From NCBI RefSeq assembly GCF_049933045.1, contig NZ_CP187926.1:1364001-1428000 (forward strand): 64,000 nucleotides of DNA, written 5' to 3'. Numbering within the stretch: the first letter of the stretch is position 1; every line of letters begins with the position of its first letter. Positions 9,190 to 18,621 of this stretch are shown piece after piece. Source of the stretch: Pseudocolwellia sp049933045. GTDB lineage: Bacteria; Pseudomonadota; Gammaproteobacteria; Enterobacterales; Alteromonadaceae. The notes under the pieces are model-generated. The model did not search any database and was not told where the DNA came from. It worked only from the letters and a program-made list of their open reading frames with translations. The position numbers and the translations under genes are program-made.

Positions 9190-9738
9190 CGAAGCGTAAA
9201 TCTCGGGGGCTTGCCCCCGTGCTGGATAGTGTATACTGGGGGGACCCCAGTAAATGCTATTCTTCATATGGAACTTCAAAGAAATACACATCATGTCTTT
9301 AGATTAATGTACCACTTTGTGTGGATACCAAAGTATCGACACAAAGTCTTCATTGAACCTTATCGTTCAACAATGAAAGCAATTATTCAAAAAGTAGGAT
9401 ATGACTACGATATTGATATCGTAGAGTTAGAAATTCCGAGTGACCATATTCATATGGTTATTAGAGGGATCCCTAAACAGTCGCCAAGCGATGTTATGCA
9501 AATAATTAAAAGTATAACTGCTCGTGAGTTTTTTAGAATTTATCCTGAAATTAAAAAGCAGTATTTCTGGGGCGGTAAATTATGGACACAAAGCTTTTTT
9601 GTTGAAACGATTGGTAACGCAACAGAAGAAGTTATCAGGAAATATGTTCAAGAACAGTTAATCGAATTAGATGGTAAAGAAATTAATAGCGATCCACTGA
9701 ACTTGTTTTGAAACTCGGTCGCTTGCGGCCGAGAATTT
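9190..9738 (+). mobile_element. IS200/IS605-type element without tnpB
   Basis: The Y1 transposase gene is bracketed by subterminal hairpins, as in single-strand transposing elements. On the left are CGGGGGCTTGCCCCCG (about 9203-9218) and ACTGGGGGGACCCCAGT (about 9235-9251). On the right is CTCGGTCGCTTGCGGCCGAG (about 9714-9733). No accessory TnpB or IscB gene is present. Exact ends cannot be fixed because these elements make no target duplication. Confidence 0.65.
9268..9711 (+). CDS. tnpA: IS200/IS605-family Y1 transposase TnpA
   Basis: From the ATG at 9268 the product has 147 residues, the usual size. An in-frame start further upstream would read through the left-end hairpin and is less likely. 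The HUH motif is visible as HIHMVI (near residue 63), and the catalytic Tyr is probably that in the RKYVQEQ helix near residue 128. TnpA cuts and joins single-stranded DNA at hairpin-marked ends, usually on the lagging strand. It differs clearly in sequence from the TnpA at 26832, so the two were acquired separately. Confidence 0.88.
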   Translation: MELQRNTHHVFRLMYHFVWIPKYRHKVFIEPYRSTMKAIIQKVGYDYDIDIVELEIPSDHIHMVIRGIPKQSPSDVMQIIKSITAREFFRIYPEIKKQYFWGGKLWTQSFFVETIGNATEEVIRKYVQEQLIELDGKEINSDPLNLF

Positions 9739-9765
9739 TATCTTGTTATTGATAAAACAAAGAAT

Positions 9766-10087
9766 TGCTTGCGTGAGCCCTGAGTTTGTAAAGAGTGAAC
9801 TGACGTCTAGGTCGTTAATAGTGTTTTTGATAATTTTGGATTGGTTGCGTGAGCCTTGAATTTGTAAAGAGGGAACTGACGACTAGTTCGTTTATGGTGT
9901 TAATAGTATTTTTGATAATTTTGAATTGGTTGTGTGAGCCTTGAATTTGTAAAGAGGGGACTGACGACTAGGTCGTTAATAGTGTTTTTGATAATTTTGA
10001 ATTGGTTACGTGAGCTCTGAATTTGTAAAGAGTGAACTGACGACTATGTCGTTAATGGTGTTAATAGTATTATTGGTAATTTTGGAT
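9766..10087 (-). repeat. Degenerate tandem repeats of the tRNA-fMet 3' end
   Basis: Four units directly follow the 3' end of the tRNA-fMet gene on its transcribed strand. Starts lie near 9766, 9841, 9926 and 10002, and the tRNA itself repeats the pattern at 10087. Periods alternate 75 and 85 bases, so the structure is really two copies of a unit of about 161 bases. Each unit opens with TTGGTTGCGTGAGCC and later has GAACTGACGACTAGGTCG, which match the complement of the acceptor and T-arm of the tRNA apart from a short insertion. No open frame of note is present. Confidence 0.75.
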
Positions 10088-10164
<77 letters not shown>

Positions 10165-10566
10165 TCCGAATGGTTTAAGTGAACACTTAAACAAGCCTTA
10201 GAAGTTTTAATTCTATCTAAAAGAATATTCTACAAAGTCGCCTTTGCTTGAATGAGGCGCATCATAGGGTGTGTCGTTACACATTGCAACTGCTTTTATG
10301 TTTTAAATGCAGAAATCATTAAGTTGGGAGTTTATCCAGCATTTTACGGTTTTTAAATGTACGGTTTAGTGTTTTTATCAAATTTAAATGAAAACCCATC
10401 TATTAATAACTCTTAGAATATAAAATAAAAATTAATCCTTAGTTACACATTAAATGTATCGATATCCTATTATTATTAGCTAATTATCACCTATTAAGAG
10501 TTAATAGGTTTAAGTACTGACGGTTCTTGTTTATAATCGCGCCATTAATTACTCTGGAAACCCTTT
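10165..10566. promoter_or_regulatory. Intergenic region between tRNA-fMet and rlmKL
   Basis: No gene is seen in these 400 bases. They must hold the divergent promoters. A TATAAT hexamer at 10532-10537, about 30 bases before the rlmKL start, is a good -10 candidate, although no strong -35 stands 17 bases upstream. A perfect 8-bp inverted repeat (TTTAAGTG/CACTTAAA) lies at about 10173-10190, just upstream of the tRNA on its strand. Confidence 0.4.
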
Positions 10567-12696
10567 ATGTATCAATTCTTAGCACTAACATCTCCTGGTA
10601 TCGAAGTTTTACTTTTTGAAGAAGTTAAAAAACTTGGTGGTGAATCTGTTGTTCAAAAACCTGAAGGTGTTTATTTTTCAGCAAGCCTTGAGATTGGCTA
10701 TCACATTAGTTTGTGGACGCGTTTATCTTCTAGAGTGCTATTAAAGTTAGGTGAGGGTGATGCTAATAATAAAGATGAGTTGTTTAAAACCGCATCTTTA
10801 ATTAATTGGTCTGAAGTTTTTTCAAATAAAAAAACCTTTTCGATCGATTTTGTTGGTCAGAGTGAAGAAATACGTAATACCCAGTTTGGTGGTTTAACCA
10901 TTAAAGATGCTGTTGTTGATCATTTTCGAGATAACGATTTAGATCGTCCGTCAGTGCAAAAATCAAATCCAGACATTAGTTTTCAAGCAAGACTGTTAAG
11001 AAATAGTGTTGCTATTTATTTAGATTTTTCAGGGCGAGGTTTGTTTCAGCGTGGTTATCGTAAAAATAGTGGTGTAGCACCTTTAAAAGAAAACTTAGCC
11101 GCCGCTATCATTCAACGTTCTGGCTGGTTAGCTGATACGACTAAACCTTTATTAGATCCTATGTGTGGTTCAGGTACCATTTTAATTGAAGCTGTTTCTA
11201 TGGCTGCAGGTGCGGCTCCGTCTGTTGATAGAGAAAGTTGGGGCTTTGAAAACTGGCTTAGTCATAATGTTTATGTTTGGAACGAAGTACTAGCTAAAGC
11301 TGTTGAAGCAACAAATACAGGGCTAGATAACGTTAAAGTAAAAGTGTTTGGTAATGATATTGATAGCCGAGTTATTCATACAGCTCAACAAAACGCGCGT
11401 TTAGCTAAACTTCAGCAGTGTATCGACTTTTCTTGTAAAGATTCTACCACCTTAAATAATACTTTTGGCAAAGAAGGTACTATTCTATTTAACCCTCCTT
11501 ATGGTGTTCGTATTGGTGAACTACCTGAGCTTGTTGAAAACTTTGCATTGTTTGGTAAAAAGCTTAAATCTCAGTTTTTAGATTGGCGTGTTGTTATTTT
11601 AACAGCTAATGTAGAGCTACTAAGTATGTTGAAATTAGCTACTTTTAAGCGTTACAAATTTAAAAATGGTCCGCTAGATTGTCAATTAGCTTTATATAAT
11701 ATTGACGAGAAGCAAGCAGGAAAAGATGCAAGCAATCCTAATAGTGATTTCGAGGAAAAAGATTCTGCTTTTGCGAACCGCTTAGTTAAAAATAAGAAAG
11801 GTTTGAAAAACTGGCTTAAAAAAGAACAAATTGAATGTTATCGTTTATACGATGCTGACATTCCAGAATACAATGTTGCTGTAGATATTTATAACGAATA
11901 TGTGGTTATTCATGAGTATGCTGCGCCATCAACTATTGAAGAAGAGAAAGCCGCTAAACGTTTACAAGAAGTTATTTACTTCACCCCTAAAGTATTGAAT
12001 ATTCCAACTAGCCAAGTGGTGTTAAAAACACGAGCTAAGCAAAAAGGTAAAAACCAGTACGAGAAGGTAGACAAAAGTAAGCAATCCATTGTTGTTAATG
12101 AGTACGGCGCTAAATTAAAAGTTAACTTGTGGGATTACTTAGACACAGGCTTATTTTTAGATCATCGTAAAACTCGTCAAATGGTAGCTCAAAAAGCCAA
12201 GAACAAAACTTTACTTAACCTTTTCGCTTATACAGGTTCAGTATCACTGCAAGCTGCGTTGCATGGCGCGAGTGAAGTGATTACGGTTGATATGTCTAAA
12301 ACCTATTTAGATTGGGCTCAAGACAACTTTACGCTGAACAAGTTATCAGGTCATAAATACCAGTTTGTACAAGCGGATTGTTTACAATGGCTTAAAAATA
12401 ACAAACAAAAATTTGATGTTGTTTTTATTGACCCACCAACGTTTTCAAATTCTAAACGAATGGAAGACAGCTTTGATGTACAAAGTGATCATGTGGCGTT
12501 AATCACTGACGGTTTAAATTCTTTAGCTGAAGGCGGCGAACTTATTTTCACAAATAATAAGCGTAACTTTAAAATGGATTTTGAAGCGATGGAAACATTG
12601 GGCGTAAAAGCTCAAGCTATCACTGAGCAAACACGCGATAAAGACTTTTTACGTAACAAACATATTCATAATAGCTGGTTGATCACAAAAATTTAA
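10567..12696 (+). CDS. rlmL: 23S rRNA methyltransferase RlmKL (G2445-N2 / G2069-N7)
   Basis: The 709-residue fused enzyme modifies two guanines of 23S rRNA during ribosome assembly. An N-terminal THUMP region is followed by the RlmL methyltransferase with DPMCGSG (residue 197) for S-adenosylmethionine and the catalytic NPPYG (residue 309). The C-terminal RlmK half has its own binding loop (LFAYTGSVS) and DPPTFSNSK (near 622). The length matches the family. An ATG with CTCTGGAAA upstream fits a weak ribosome-binding site. It is followed by a glutaredoxin-like gene and uup, a common order in Alteromonadales and Vibrio. Confidence 0.95.
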   Translation: MYQFLALTSPGIEVLLFEEVKKLGGESVVQKPEGVYFSASLEIGYHISLWTRLSSRVLLKLGEGDANNKDELFKTASLINWSEVFSNKKTFSIDFVGQSEEIRNTQFGGLTIKDAVVDHFRDNDLDRPSVQKSNPDISFQARLLRNSVAIYLDFSGRGLFQRGYRKNSGVAPLKENLAAAIIQRSGWLADTTKPLLDPMCGSGTILIEAVSMAAGAAPSVDRESWGFENWLSHNVYVWNEVLAKAVEATNTGLDNVKVKVFGNDIDSRVIHTAQQNARLAKLQQCIDFSCKDSTTLNNTFGKEGTILFNPPYGVRIGELPELVENFALFGKKLKSQFLDWRVVILTANVELLSMLKLATFKRYKFKNGPLDCQLALYNIDEKQAGKDASNPNSDFEEKDSAFANRLVKNKKGLKNWLKKEQIECYRLYDADIPEYNVAVDIYNEYVVIHEYAAPSTIEEEKAAKRLQEVIYFTPKVLNIPTSQVVLKTRAKQKGKNQYEKVDKSKQSIVVNEYGAKLKVNLWDYLDTGLFLDHRKTRQMVAQKAKNKTLLNLFAYTGSVSLQAALHGASEVITVDMSKTYLDWAQDNFTLNKLSGHKYQFVQADCLQWLKNNKQKFDVVFIDPPTFSNSKRMEDSFDVQSDHVALITDGLNSLAEGGELIFTNNKRNFKMDFEAMETLGVKAQAITEQTRDKDFLRNKHIHNSWLITKI

Positions 12697-12735
12697 TTTA
12701 TCTATATTCATGATAGATAATAAAAAAGAAAAACT

Positions 12736-12966
12736 ATGACAATAAAATACAACTTATACAGCAGCGAAGGCTGTCATCTATGCGAAGAGGCGTTAGCACT
12801 TTTTAAAAATGCTAAGCCGTTAAATGAAATTAACATAATAGATATTGTTGAAGATGATAAGTTGGTTGAATTATACGGTATTAGTATTCCGGTACTTGAA
12901 AGCATAAACAGCGATAAAAAGTTATTTTGGCCATTTACTCAAGAACAAATTAACCAGTTAACTTAA
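12736..12966 (+). CDS. Glutaredoxin family protein (DUF836-like)
   Basis: The 76-residue protein has a thioredoxin-like start with a CHLC redox pair at residues 13-16 and a later cis-Pro segment (GISIPVLE). It belongs to the short glutaredoxin group often encoded between rlmKL and uup. Its redox partner is unknown. It starts 39 bases after rlmKL and is probably on the same transcript. Confidence 0.8.
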   Translation: MTIKYNLYSSEGCHLCEEALALFKNAKPLNEINIIDIVEDDKLVELYGISIPVLESINSDKKLFWPFTQEQINQLT

Positions 12967-13015
12967 GCAAAATTGCATAAACACAGATTACATAAATTAG
13001 AGTTGAAATAAATCA

Positions 13016-14932
13016 ATGGAATTAATTCGTATCTCGCAAGGTGAGTTAGCCTTTGGCGAAGACAGTATTTTAGATAAAACAGATTTAACCATTAAAACAG
13101 GCGAAAGAGTTTGTTTAGTGGGAAGAAATGGTGCAGGTAAGTCATCGTTATTAAAGATTTTAAATGGCATGCAAAAACTTGACGATGGTCAATTGCTTAT
13201 GTCTAACAATGTAAAGTTAGCCATGTTAGAGCAAGATCCACCAGAGTCATGCGACATGACGGTATTCGATTATGTTGCTCAAGGGGTTAAAGAAAATGCT
13301 GACTTAATTAAACAGTATCATCATTTGATCAGTTTAATTGGTGAAGACCCATCTGAGAATAACTTAAACAAATTGTCTGATGTTCAGCAAAAACTTGATC
13401 AAGCTAACGCTTGGCAAGATGAACAACGTATTGATAAAGCCCTTACTACGTTAAAGCTTGAAGCTGAAAAAATGGTAAACGATTTATCAGGTGGTTGGTT
13501 ACGTAAGCTTGCATTAGCAAAAGCTTTAGTTACTGAACCTGATGTTTTATTACTTGATGAGCCAACCAACCATTTAGACATAAGTAGCGTGTTATGGCTT
13601 GAGCAATTCTTAAAAGATTTCCAAGGTACAATCGTATTTATCAGTCATGATAGGGCATTTATCCGTGGTTTAGCGACGCGTATTTTAGACTTAGATCGTG
13701 GAAAATTAACCAGCTATCCAGGTAACTACGACGAATATATTGAGCAAAAACAGCATGATCTGCAAGTTGAAGCTCAACAAAATGCGTTATTTGATAAAAA
13801 GTTAGCTGAAGAAGAAGTATGGATACGCCAAGGCGTTAAAGCTCGAAGAACACGAAATGAAGGGCGAGTACGTTCGTTAGAAAAACTACGTTCAGAACGT
13901 GAACAACGTCGCGATGTTAAAAACCAAGGTGGTATCAATATTACTCATGGTGATCGTTCAGGTAAGTTAGTGTTTGAATGTGAAAACTTAAACATGACCT
14001 TTGGCGATAAAACAATTATCAACGCTTTAGATTTATTAATGATCCGTGGCGATAGATTGGCACTTATTGGCGCTAACGGTACAGGTAAGTCAACATTAAT
14101 CAAATTGATTATGGACAAGCTTCAACCCACGTCAGGCACAATGCGCAGTGGTGTTAATTTAGAGGTAGCGTACTTCGATCAGCACAGAGAAGCACTTGAT
14201 CTAAGTAAAACAGTTCAAGATACGGTAGCAGAAGGTAAGCAAGAAGTTACTGTTAATGGTAAAACACGTCATGTACTTGGTTACTTACAAGATTTCTTGT
14301 TTAGTCCTAAACGTGCTCGTACGCCAGTAAGAGCATTATCAGGTGGTGAGAAAAACCGTTTATTATTAGCTCGCTTGTTCTTACGTCCAAGTAATTTACT
14401 TATTTTAGATGAACCAACAAACGATCTAGACATAGAAACCCTTGAATTATTAGAAGAAGTCGTTGCAAATTATTCAGGAACGGTTATTTTAGTGAGCCAT
14501 GATCGCGACTTCGTAAACAATTGTGTTAATACCTGTTTATATTTCGACGGTACAGGAGATGTTACTCAAATAGTAGGTGGTTATGATGATGTAGACAGTT
14601 ACGTTGCTTATAAAGAAGATCAGCGACAACGTTTAGCTGACAATCATCCAAAAACTAAAAGTAATAAAAGCTCGAACAGTATTGAGAAACCTGTAAAAAA
14701 AGCTGAAAAGAAAAAGTTATCTTTTAAAGAAACTAAAGAGCTTGAAGCGCTGCCTTTACAGATAGAAGAACTAGAGAATTTAATTGAAACATTACAAGAA
14801 CAAGTCAACCAATCAGACTTTTTCACAAGTAATGATGAAGTACATTCCAAAAAAATATTGAACCAGCTTGAAGAAACAGAGTCCAAGCTCGAAGTAACTT
14901 ATGCTAGATGGCAACAGTTAGACGAATTGTAA
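13016..14932 (+). CDS. uup: ABC-F ATPase Uup
   Basis: The 638-residue soluble protein has two ABC cassettes. Walker A motifs are GRNGAGKSS (residue 36) and GANGTGKST (near 352), with LSGG signatures and Walker B LLLDEPTNHLD and LILDEPTNDLD. The charged linker between the domains is typical of ABC-F proteins, and so is the C-terminal Lys-rich coiled coil (residues about 545-635) that binds DNA in Uup. There are no membrane segments. ABC-F proteins act on ribosomes. Uup also affects transposon precise excision, as its name records. Confidence 0.93.
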   Translation: MELIRISQGELAFGEDSILDKTDLTIKTGERVCLVGRNGAGKSSLLKILNGMQKLDDGQLLMSNNVKLAMLEQDPPESCDMTVFDYVAQGVKENADLIKQYHHLISLIGEDPSENNLNKLSDVQQKLDQANAWQDEQRIDKALTTLKLEAEKMVNDLSGGWLRKLALAKALVTEPDVLLLDEPTNHLDISSVLWLEQFLKDFQGTIVFISHDRAFIRGLATRILDLDRGKLTSYPGNYDEYIEQKQHDLQVEAQQNALFDKKLAEEEVWIRQGVKARRTRNEGRVRSLEKLRSEREQRRDVKNQGGINITHGDRSGKLVFECENLNMTFGDKTIINALDLLMIRGDRLALIGANGTGKSTLIKLIMDKLQPTSGTMRSGVNLEVAYFDQHREALDLSKTVQDTVAEGKQEVTVNGKTRHVLGYLQDFLFSPKRARTPVRALSGGEKNRLLLARLFLRPSNLLILDEPTNDLDIETLELLEEVVANYSGTVILVSHDRDFVNNCVNTCLYFDGTGDVTQIVGGYDDVDSYVAYKEDQRQRLADNHPKTKSNKSSNSIEKPVKKAEKKKLSFKETKELEALPLQIEELENLIETLQEQVNQSDFFTSNDEVHSKKILNQLEETESKLEVTYARWQQLDEL

Positions 14933-14953
14933 TACAAAATTGAGAGTTAGTTA

Positions 14954-16756
14954 TTGATGAAAAAATTTGCAAAAAAAATACTCGCACTAAGCGTTTGTAG
15001 TGCATTAGTTGGCACAACCGTTCACGCTGCTTCTTACGAAGTAATCGATAAAGGTGCTGCAGACACTCACAAATACACTTTTGCTATACAAGAAAATAAC
15101 TTAGGCGAAATGGTTATCTCGGGCACTCAGGCCTACAACTTTTCTGTTCAATATGAGTTCTTAGATGAAGACGACTTTGACAGTATTGTTGCACTTGCAA
15201 GTTTAAGCCACGAATTCACGTTGGTTTATGATGACATTGAAGATGAAGAAGCTTTAAGAGCTGGTACGCCTACCGAAAATGATTCTTTCTGGGCATTAAG
15301 TTACATCATTAGCTTAAGTTCAAACCTTGCTTATCAAAAATATGGTGACGTTGCTGCGTTGCTTAATACTGGTGATGTTTCTGAAGAATTCAGTATTTTT
15401 GATACAGACTTTGACGGTGAACAAACATCAGTGAGTAGTGAATTAACACGCTCAACTGTCGATTTTGTTAATGGTATTACGGATAATGGTTGGATTTACG
15501 GTAGCGCAAGTGCTCCTTATTTACCCGTTGAAATTGTTGATGATCAAGACTCAGAAGATACTAGTGATGATACAAGCATTAACTATTGGTTAAGAGAATT
15601 TAGTACACGTGGTTTTTATTCTCTTGACCGTGGCAATACCATTATTCCACTAATCGCACCAGAGTCTACTTACGGTGGTGTTTCTGTTGTATCAGACATT
15701 AATGAAAGTGGTGTTGCTATTGGTTACGCAAGTACCAGTATTTCTGAGGATGCTGTTGAATTTATTGATGAAAGTTGCTCAACAGAAGAGCAGTTAGAAG
15801 AACTACCATTTGATGTTTGTTTAGATCTTGTTTTAACGAATAATAATCTAACTTTAGATAATCTTTATTCTACTGAAGCATTTAAATGGACGATTAATAG
15901 TAATGGTGAGATAGAAAACTCAGAAACATTGGGTTACTTAGTTACTCCTCATGAAGATGATACCCGTGAATTACAAAGTGTCGCGCAAGCGATAAACGAC
16001 TCAGGTGTTGTTGTAGGCTATTCTCATGGTTGGTATGACAATGATGTAGTTACACCAGACGAGTTTGAAACAAGATCAACTTATGCTGTTGTTTTTAACA
16101 ACAATAGGGTTGTTGATATAAATACTGACCATGAAACCTATTTTAGTTCACGCGCCACTGACATTAACAACGACGATATTGTTGTTGGTTATTTAAGTCA
16201 GACAGTAAGTGGTTCAACTCGTAGTGTATTTTATTATGCTGATGTGAGTAACTTGGATAATATTGAAGCTGTATTACCTGATTTGTTTTTTACTGGTAGC
16301 TCAACCATTCCAAGATCTATTAATGAAAACGGCTTTGTGGTTGGTTCTGCTGAAGTAGAAACTGATATAACCACAGATGGTAGTTCACGCCGTACGCATG
16401 GCTTTATGTATGATATTGGTTCTGATAACTTTATTGATTTAAATAGTTACCTTGAATGTGATTCTGAATACACGATTATTGATGCACAAAGTATTAATGA
16501 AAGTAACGAAATCTCTGCTACAGCTTTAATTAGAATTAATGCTCGTGATTACTTTGGTAATGAGTTGATTGACGACACAGACGGTTCTCCTATCACAGAA
16601 GAAGTTGTTCGAGCAGTAAGACTTCAACCTATTGCCAACGGCATAATTGAAGACTGTTCTGCTGATGAAGAAGTACTTGAACGACAAGGCGCGAGCTTTG
16701 GTTTATTCACACCATTGGTATTACTTCTAATTGGTTTTAGAAGAAGATTTAGATAA
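14954..16756 (+). CDS. DUF3466 family exported protein with C-terminal sorting-like tail
   Basis: The 600-residue protein has a Sec signal (cleavage after VHA near residue 26). It contains repeated short motifs of the type DINxxGVxxGY (for example ISDINESG, AINDSGVVVGY, DINNDDIVVGY), which form the DUF3466 beta-propeller-like repeat. The mature part is acidic, as often seen in marine exported proteins. The C-terminus is a hydrophobic stretch then RRRFR, resembling a GlyGly-CTERM-type rhombosortase tail, although the glycine pair is not clear. It follows uup by 21 bases, so it may share its transcript. Confidence 0.8.
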   Translation: MMKKFAKKILALSVCSALVGTTVHAASYEVIDKGAADTHKYTFAIQENNLGEMVISGTQAYNFSVQYEFLDEDDFDSIVALASLSHEFTLVYDDIEDEEALRAGTPTENDSFWALSYIISLSSNLAYQKYGDVAALLNTGDVSEEFSIFDTDFDGEQTSVSSELTRSTVDFVNGITDNGWIYGSASAPYLPVEIVDDQDSEDTSDDTSINYWLREFSTRGFYSLDRGNTIIPLIAPESTYGGVSVVSDINESGVAIGYASTSISEDAVEFIDESCSTEEQLEELPFDVCLDLVLTNNNLTLDNLYSTEAFKWTINSNGEIENSETLGYLVTPHEDDTRELQSVAQAINDSGVVVGYSHGWYDNDVVTPDEFETRSTYAVVFNNNRVVDINTDHETYFSSRATDINNDDIVVGYLSQTVSGSTRSVFYYADVSNLDNIEAVLPDLFFTGSSTIPRSINENGFVVGSAEVETDITTDGSSRRTHGFMYDIGSDNFIDLNSYLECDSEYTIIDAQSINESNEISATALIRINARDYFGNELIDDTDGSPITEEVVRAVRLQPIANGIIEDCSADEEVLERQGASFGLFTPLVLLLIGFRRRFR

Positions 16757-16805
16757 GCAATTAACTTAACTCAACATGTTAAATGTGAGTTAGGTTAAAT
16801 CTAAA

Positions 16806-16838
16806 GCAAAAAAAAACACCTTAATAGGTGTTTTTTTA
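16806..16838. terminator. Bidirectional Rho-independent terminator
   Basis: A 7-bp stem (AACACCT/AGGTGTT) with a TAAT loop is preceded by an A run and followed by a T run. It therefore terminates both the DUF3466 gene on the plus strand and fabA on the minus strand, which converge here. Confidence 0.88.
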
Positions 16839-16857
16839 TATCTGGTTTCTAATAAAA

Positions 16858-17373
16858 TTAGAAAGCTGAAGTATCTGTAAATAAGCCTACTTTCAAATCT
16901 TTAGCGGTATAAATAACTTTACCGTCTACAGCAACCGTACCGTCAGCAATACCCATAAATAATTTACGTTTGATAACGCGCTTAAAGGTAATTGTGTAAG
17001 TTACTTTTTTAGCTGTAGGTAGTACTTGACCTGTAAATTTAACTTCTCCTACACCTAAAGCTCTGCCTCTACCCGGTCCACCAGACCATGCTAAGTAAAA
17101 GCCAACTAATTGCCACATTGCATCTAAGCCTAAACAACCAGGCATTACTGGGTCGCCTTTGAAGTGACAATCAAAAAACCATAAGTCAGGGTTAATATCT
17201 AATTCAGCAACAATTTCACCTTTACCGTGTTCGCCGCCGTCTTCATTTATTTTTACAATGCGATCCATCATTAACATGTTGTCAGATGGTAATTGGCTAT
17301 TGCCTTCGCCAAACATTTCACCTGTACCAGCTTTGACTAAATCTTCTTTGCTATAAGCGTTTTTTTGTTCCAT
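16858..17373 (-). CDS. fabA: 3-hydroxydecanoyl-ACP dehydratase/isomerase FabA
   Basis: The 171-residue protein is the standard FabA length. The catalytic His is in FFDCHFKGDPVMPG (residue 70) and the Asp in LGLDAMWQ (residue 84). The enzyme dehydrates 3-hydroxydecanoyl-ACP and isomerises the product to the cis-3 form, the branch point of unsaturated fatty acid synthesis. It is monocistronic, convergent with the DUF3466 gene, and has a FabR-like palindrome upstream (see 17427). Confidence 0.97.
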   Translation of the reverse strand: MEQKNAYSKEDLVKAGTGEMFGEGNSQLPSDNMLMMDRIVKINEDGGEHGKGEIVAELDINPDLWFFDCHFKGDPVMPGCLGLDAMWQLVGFYLAWSGGPGRGRALGVGEVKFTGQVLPTAKKVTYTITFKRVIKRKLFMGIADGTVAVDGKVIYTAKDLKVGLFTDTSAF

Positions 17374-17426
17374 GGTTTTTGGATCCCAACTTTTGATTAC
17401 ATTATTAAATTTAAAGGCGATACTTT

Positions 17427-17444
17427 AGCGAACACTTGTACACT
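17427..17444 (-). promoter_or_regulatory. FabR-like operator upstream of fabA
   Basis: Read on the fabA strand, the 18 bases AGTGTACAAGTGTTCGCT match the enterobacterial FabR site upstream of fabA and fabB (AGCGTACACGTGTTCGCT, from memory) at 16 positions. The site sits about 55 bases before the fabA start codon, where it would overlap the promoter. The FabR gene itself is not in the window. Confidence 0.6.
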
Positions 17445-17555
17445 AAACAACTCTGAACAGTTAAATAATACATTTTTATTGCGTTTTTTTTAGTTATGCG
17501 TAACCATATTGCACAGTTATCGTATAGTTATAGCAATTATCAGGGTTGAAGTAAT

Positions 17556-17813
17556 ATGGAAGTGACTAAAAAAAAGGCAATGACCAACGCGGAAAAGCAA
17601 AAGAAATACCGCGAACGACAAAAAGAAAAAGGCATGCGTGAAATGCGTGGCTACTTATCTCAAGAAGCACTTGAGTGTTATGAATTGATTGCAGACCAAA
17701 CACAATGGTCTGATAGTACTATCATGAGTAATGCCGTTCGTTTAACGTATGCAGCTTATAAAAATGGTCAAATCGGATTGTTAAATAGCTGGCTTACAAA
17801 AAACAAACTTTAA
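17556..17813 (+). CDS. Small basic hypothetical protein, ribbon-helix-helix-like
   Basis: The 85-residue protein starts with a very basic segment (NAEKQKKYRERQKEKG) followed by a strand-like RGYLSQEALE and two helices. This pattern is seen in small phage and chromosomal proteins with a possible ribbon-helix-helix DNA-binding fold. Upstream AGGGTTGAAGTAAT contains a weak ribosome-binding site. It is divergent from fabA and followed by a gap before uvrY. Function unknown. Confidence 0.6.
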   Translation: MEVTKKKAMTNAEKQKKYRERQKEKGMREMRGYLSQEALECYELIADQTQWSDSTIMSNAVRLTYAAYKNGQIGLLNSWLTKNKL

Positions 17814-17974
17814 GTGTTAATAGGTATTTTATACAAAAACGTTTTTGTGTAATTAAATAAATTAAAAATACATAAGCCTTTTAACGGTAATATGTGTAAT
17901 GTGTTCAATTTACCTTATTTATATTTGTAATAAATAGGGCGTTTATAACCTAATTTAGGTTGAGGTGTACTGCG

Positions 17975-18619
17975 TTGATTAATGTTTTATTGGTTGATGA
18001 TCATGAGTTGGTAAGAACGGGTATTCGTAAAATTCTTGATGAGGTTAAAGGCATCAAAGTTATTGGCGAAGCCGCAACTGGTGAAGATGCAATTAAGTTT
18101 TGCCGTAAAACTGAGCCTGATGTTATTTTAATGGACATGCAGATGCCTGGAATGGGCGGGTTAGAAGCAACAAAGAAACTTATTCGTTATGCACCTGATA
18201 TTAAAATCATTGTATTAACTGTTTATACCGAAGCAACTATTCCAACGAAAGTTATGCAAATAGGTGCATCGGGTTATTTAACAAAAAGTACCTGTCCAGA
18301 CGAAATGGTTATTGCTATTCGTGCTGTAAATAGTGGCCAACGTTATATTTCGTTAGATATAGCGCAACAAATGGCGTTAAACCAATCTAAATCTCCTGAT
18401 GAAAACCCTTTCAATTTATTATCTGAAAGAGAATTACAAATTATGCTGATGATAACGCGCGGCGAAAAGGTGCCTGATATTTCAGAGCGACTAATGCTGA
18501 GCAGTAAAACTATTAACAGTTATAGATACCGCATGTTTGAAAAACTCAATGTGAGTAATGACGTAGAGCTTACGCATCTAGCGATAAGACATGGAATGCT
18601 ACAAACCGAAAAGTTATAA
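17975..18619 (+). CDS. uvrY: Response regulator UvrY/GacA (BarA partner)
   Basis: I choose the TTG at 17975, which has GAGGTG 7 bases upstream and gives the standard N-terminus MINVLLVDDHELVRTG; the open frame itself begins at a TTG 15 bases earlier. The receiver domain has the phospho-acceptor Asp54 in MDMQMPG. The C-terminal LuxR-type helix-turn-helix has LSERELQIMLMI and KTINSYRYRMFEKL. UvrY responds to the BarA kinase and activates CsrA-sequestering small RNAs. uvrC follows after two bases, the classic uvrY-uvrC pair. Confidence 0.93.
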   Translation: MINVLLVDDHELVRTGIRKILDEVKGIKVIGEAATGEDAIKFCRKTEPDVILMDMQMPGMGGLEATKKLIRYAPDIKIIVLTVYTEATIPTKVMQIGASGYLTKSTCPDEMVIAIRAVNSGQRYISLDIAQQMALNQSKSPDENPFNLLSERELQIMLMITRGEKVPDISERLMLSSKTINSYRYRMFEKLNVSNDVELTHLAIRHGMLQTEKL

Positions 18620-18621
18620 AA

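Noticed and set aside
12697..12722. Terminator between rlmKL and the glutaredoxin gene
   Set aside because: TTATCTAT pairs with ATAGATAA, but an A run follows instead of a T run on the plus strand.
17960..17974. Upstream TTG as the uvrY start
   Set aside because: It would place the GAGGTG ribosome-binding site inside the gene and add five residues not found in UvrY proteins.
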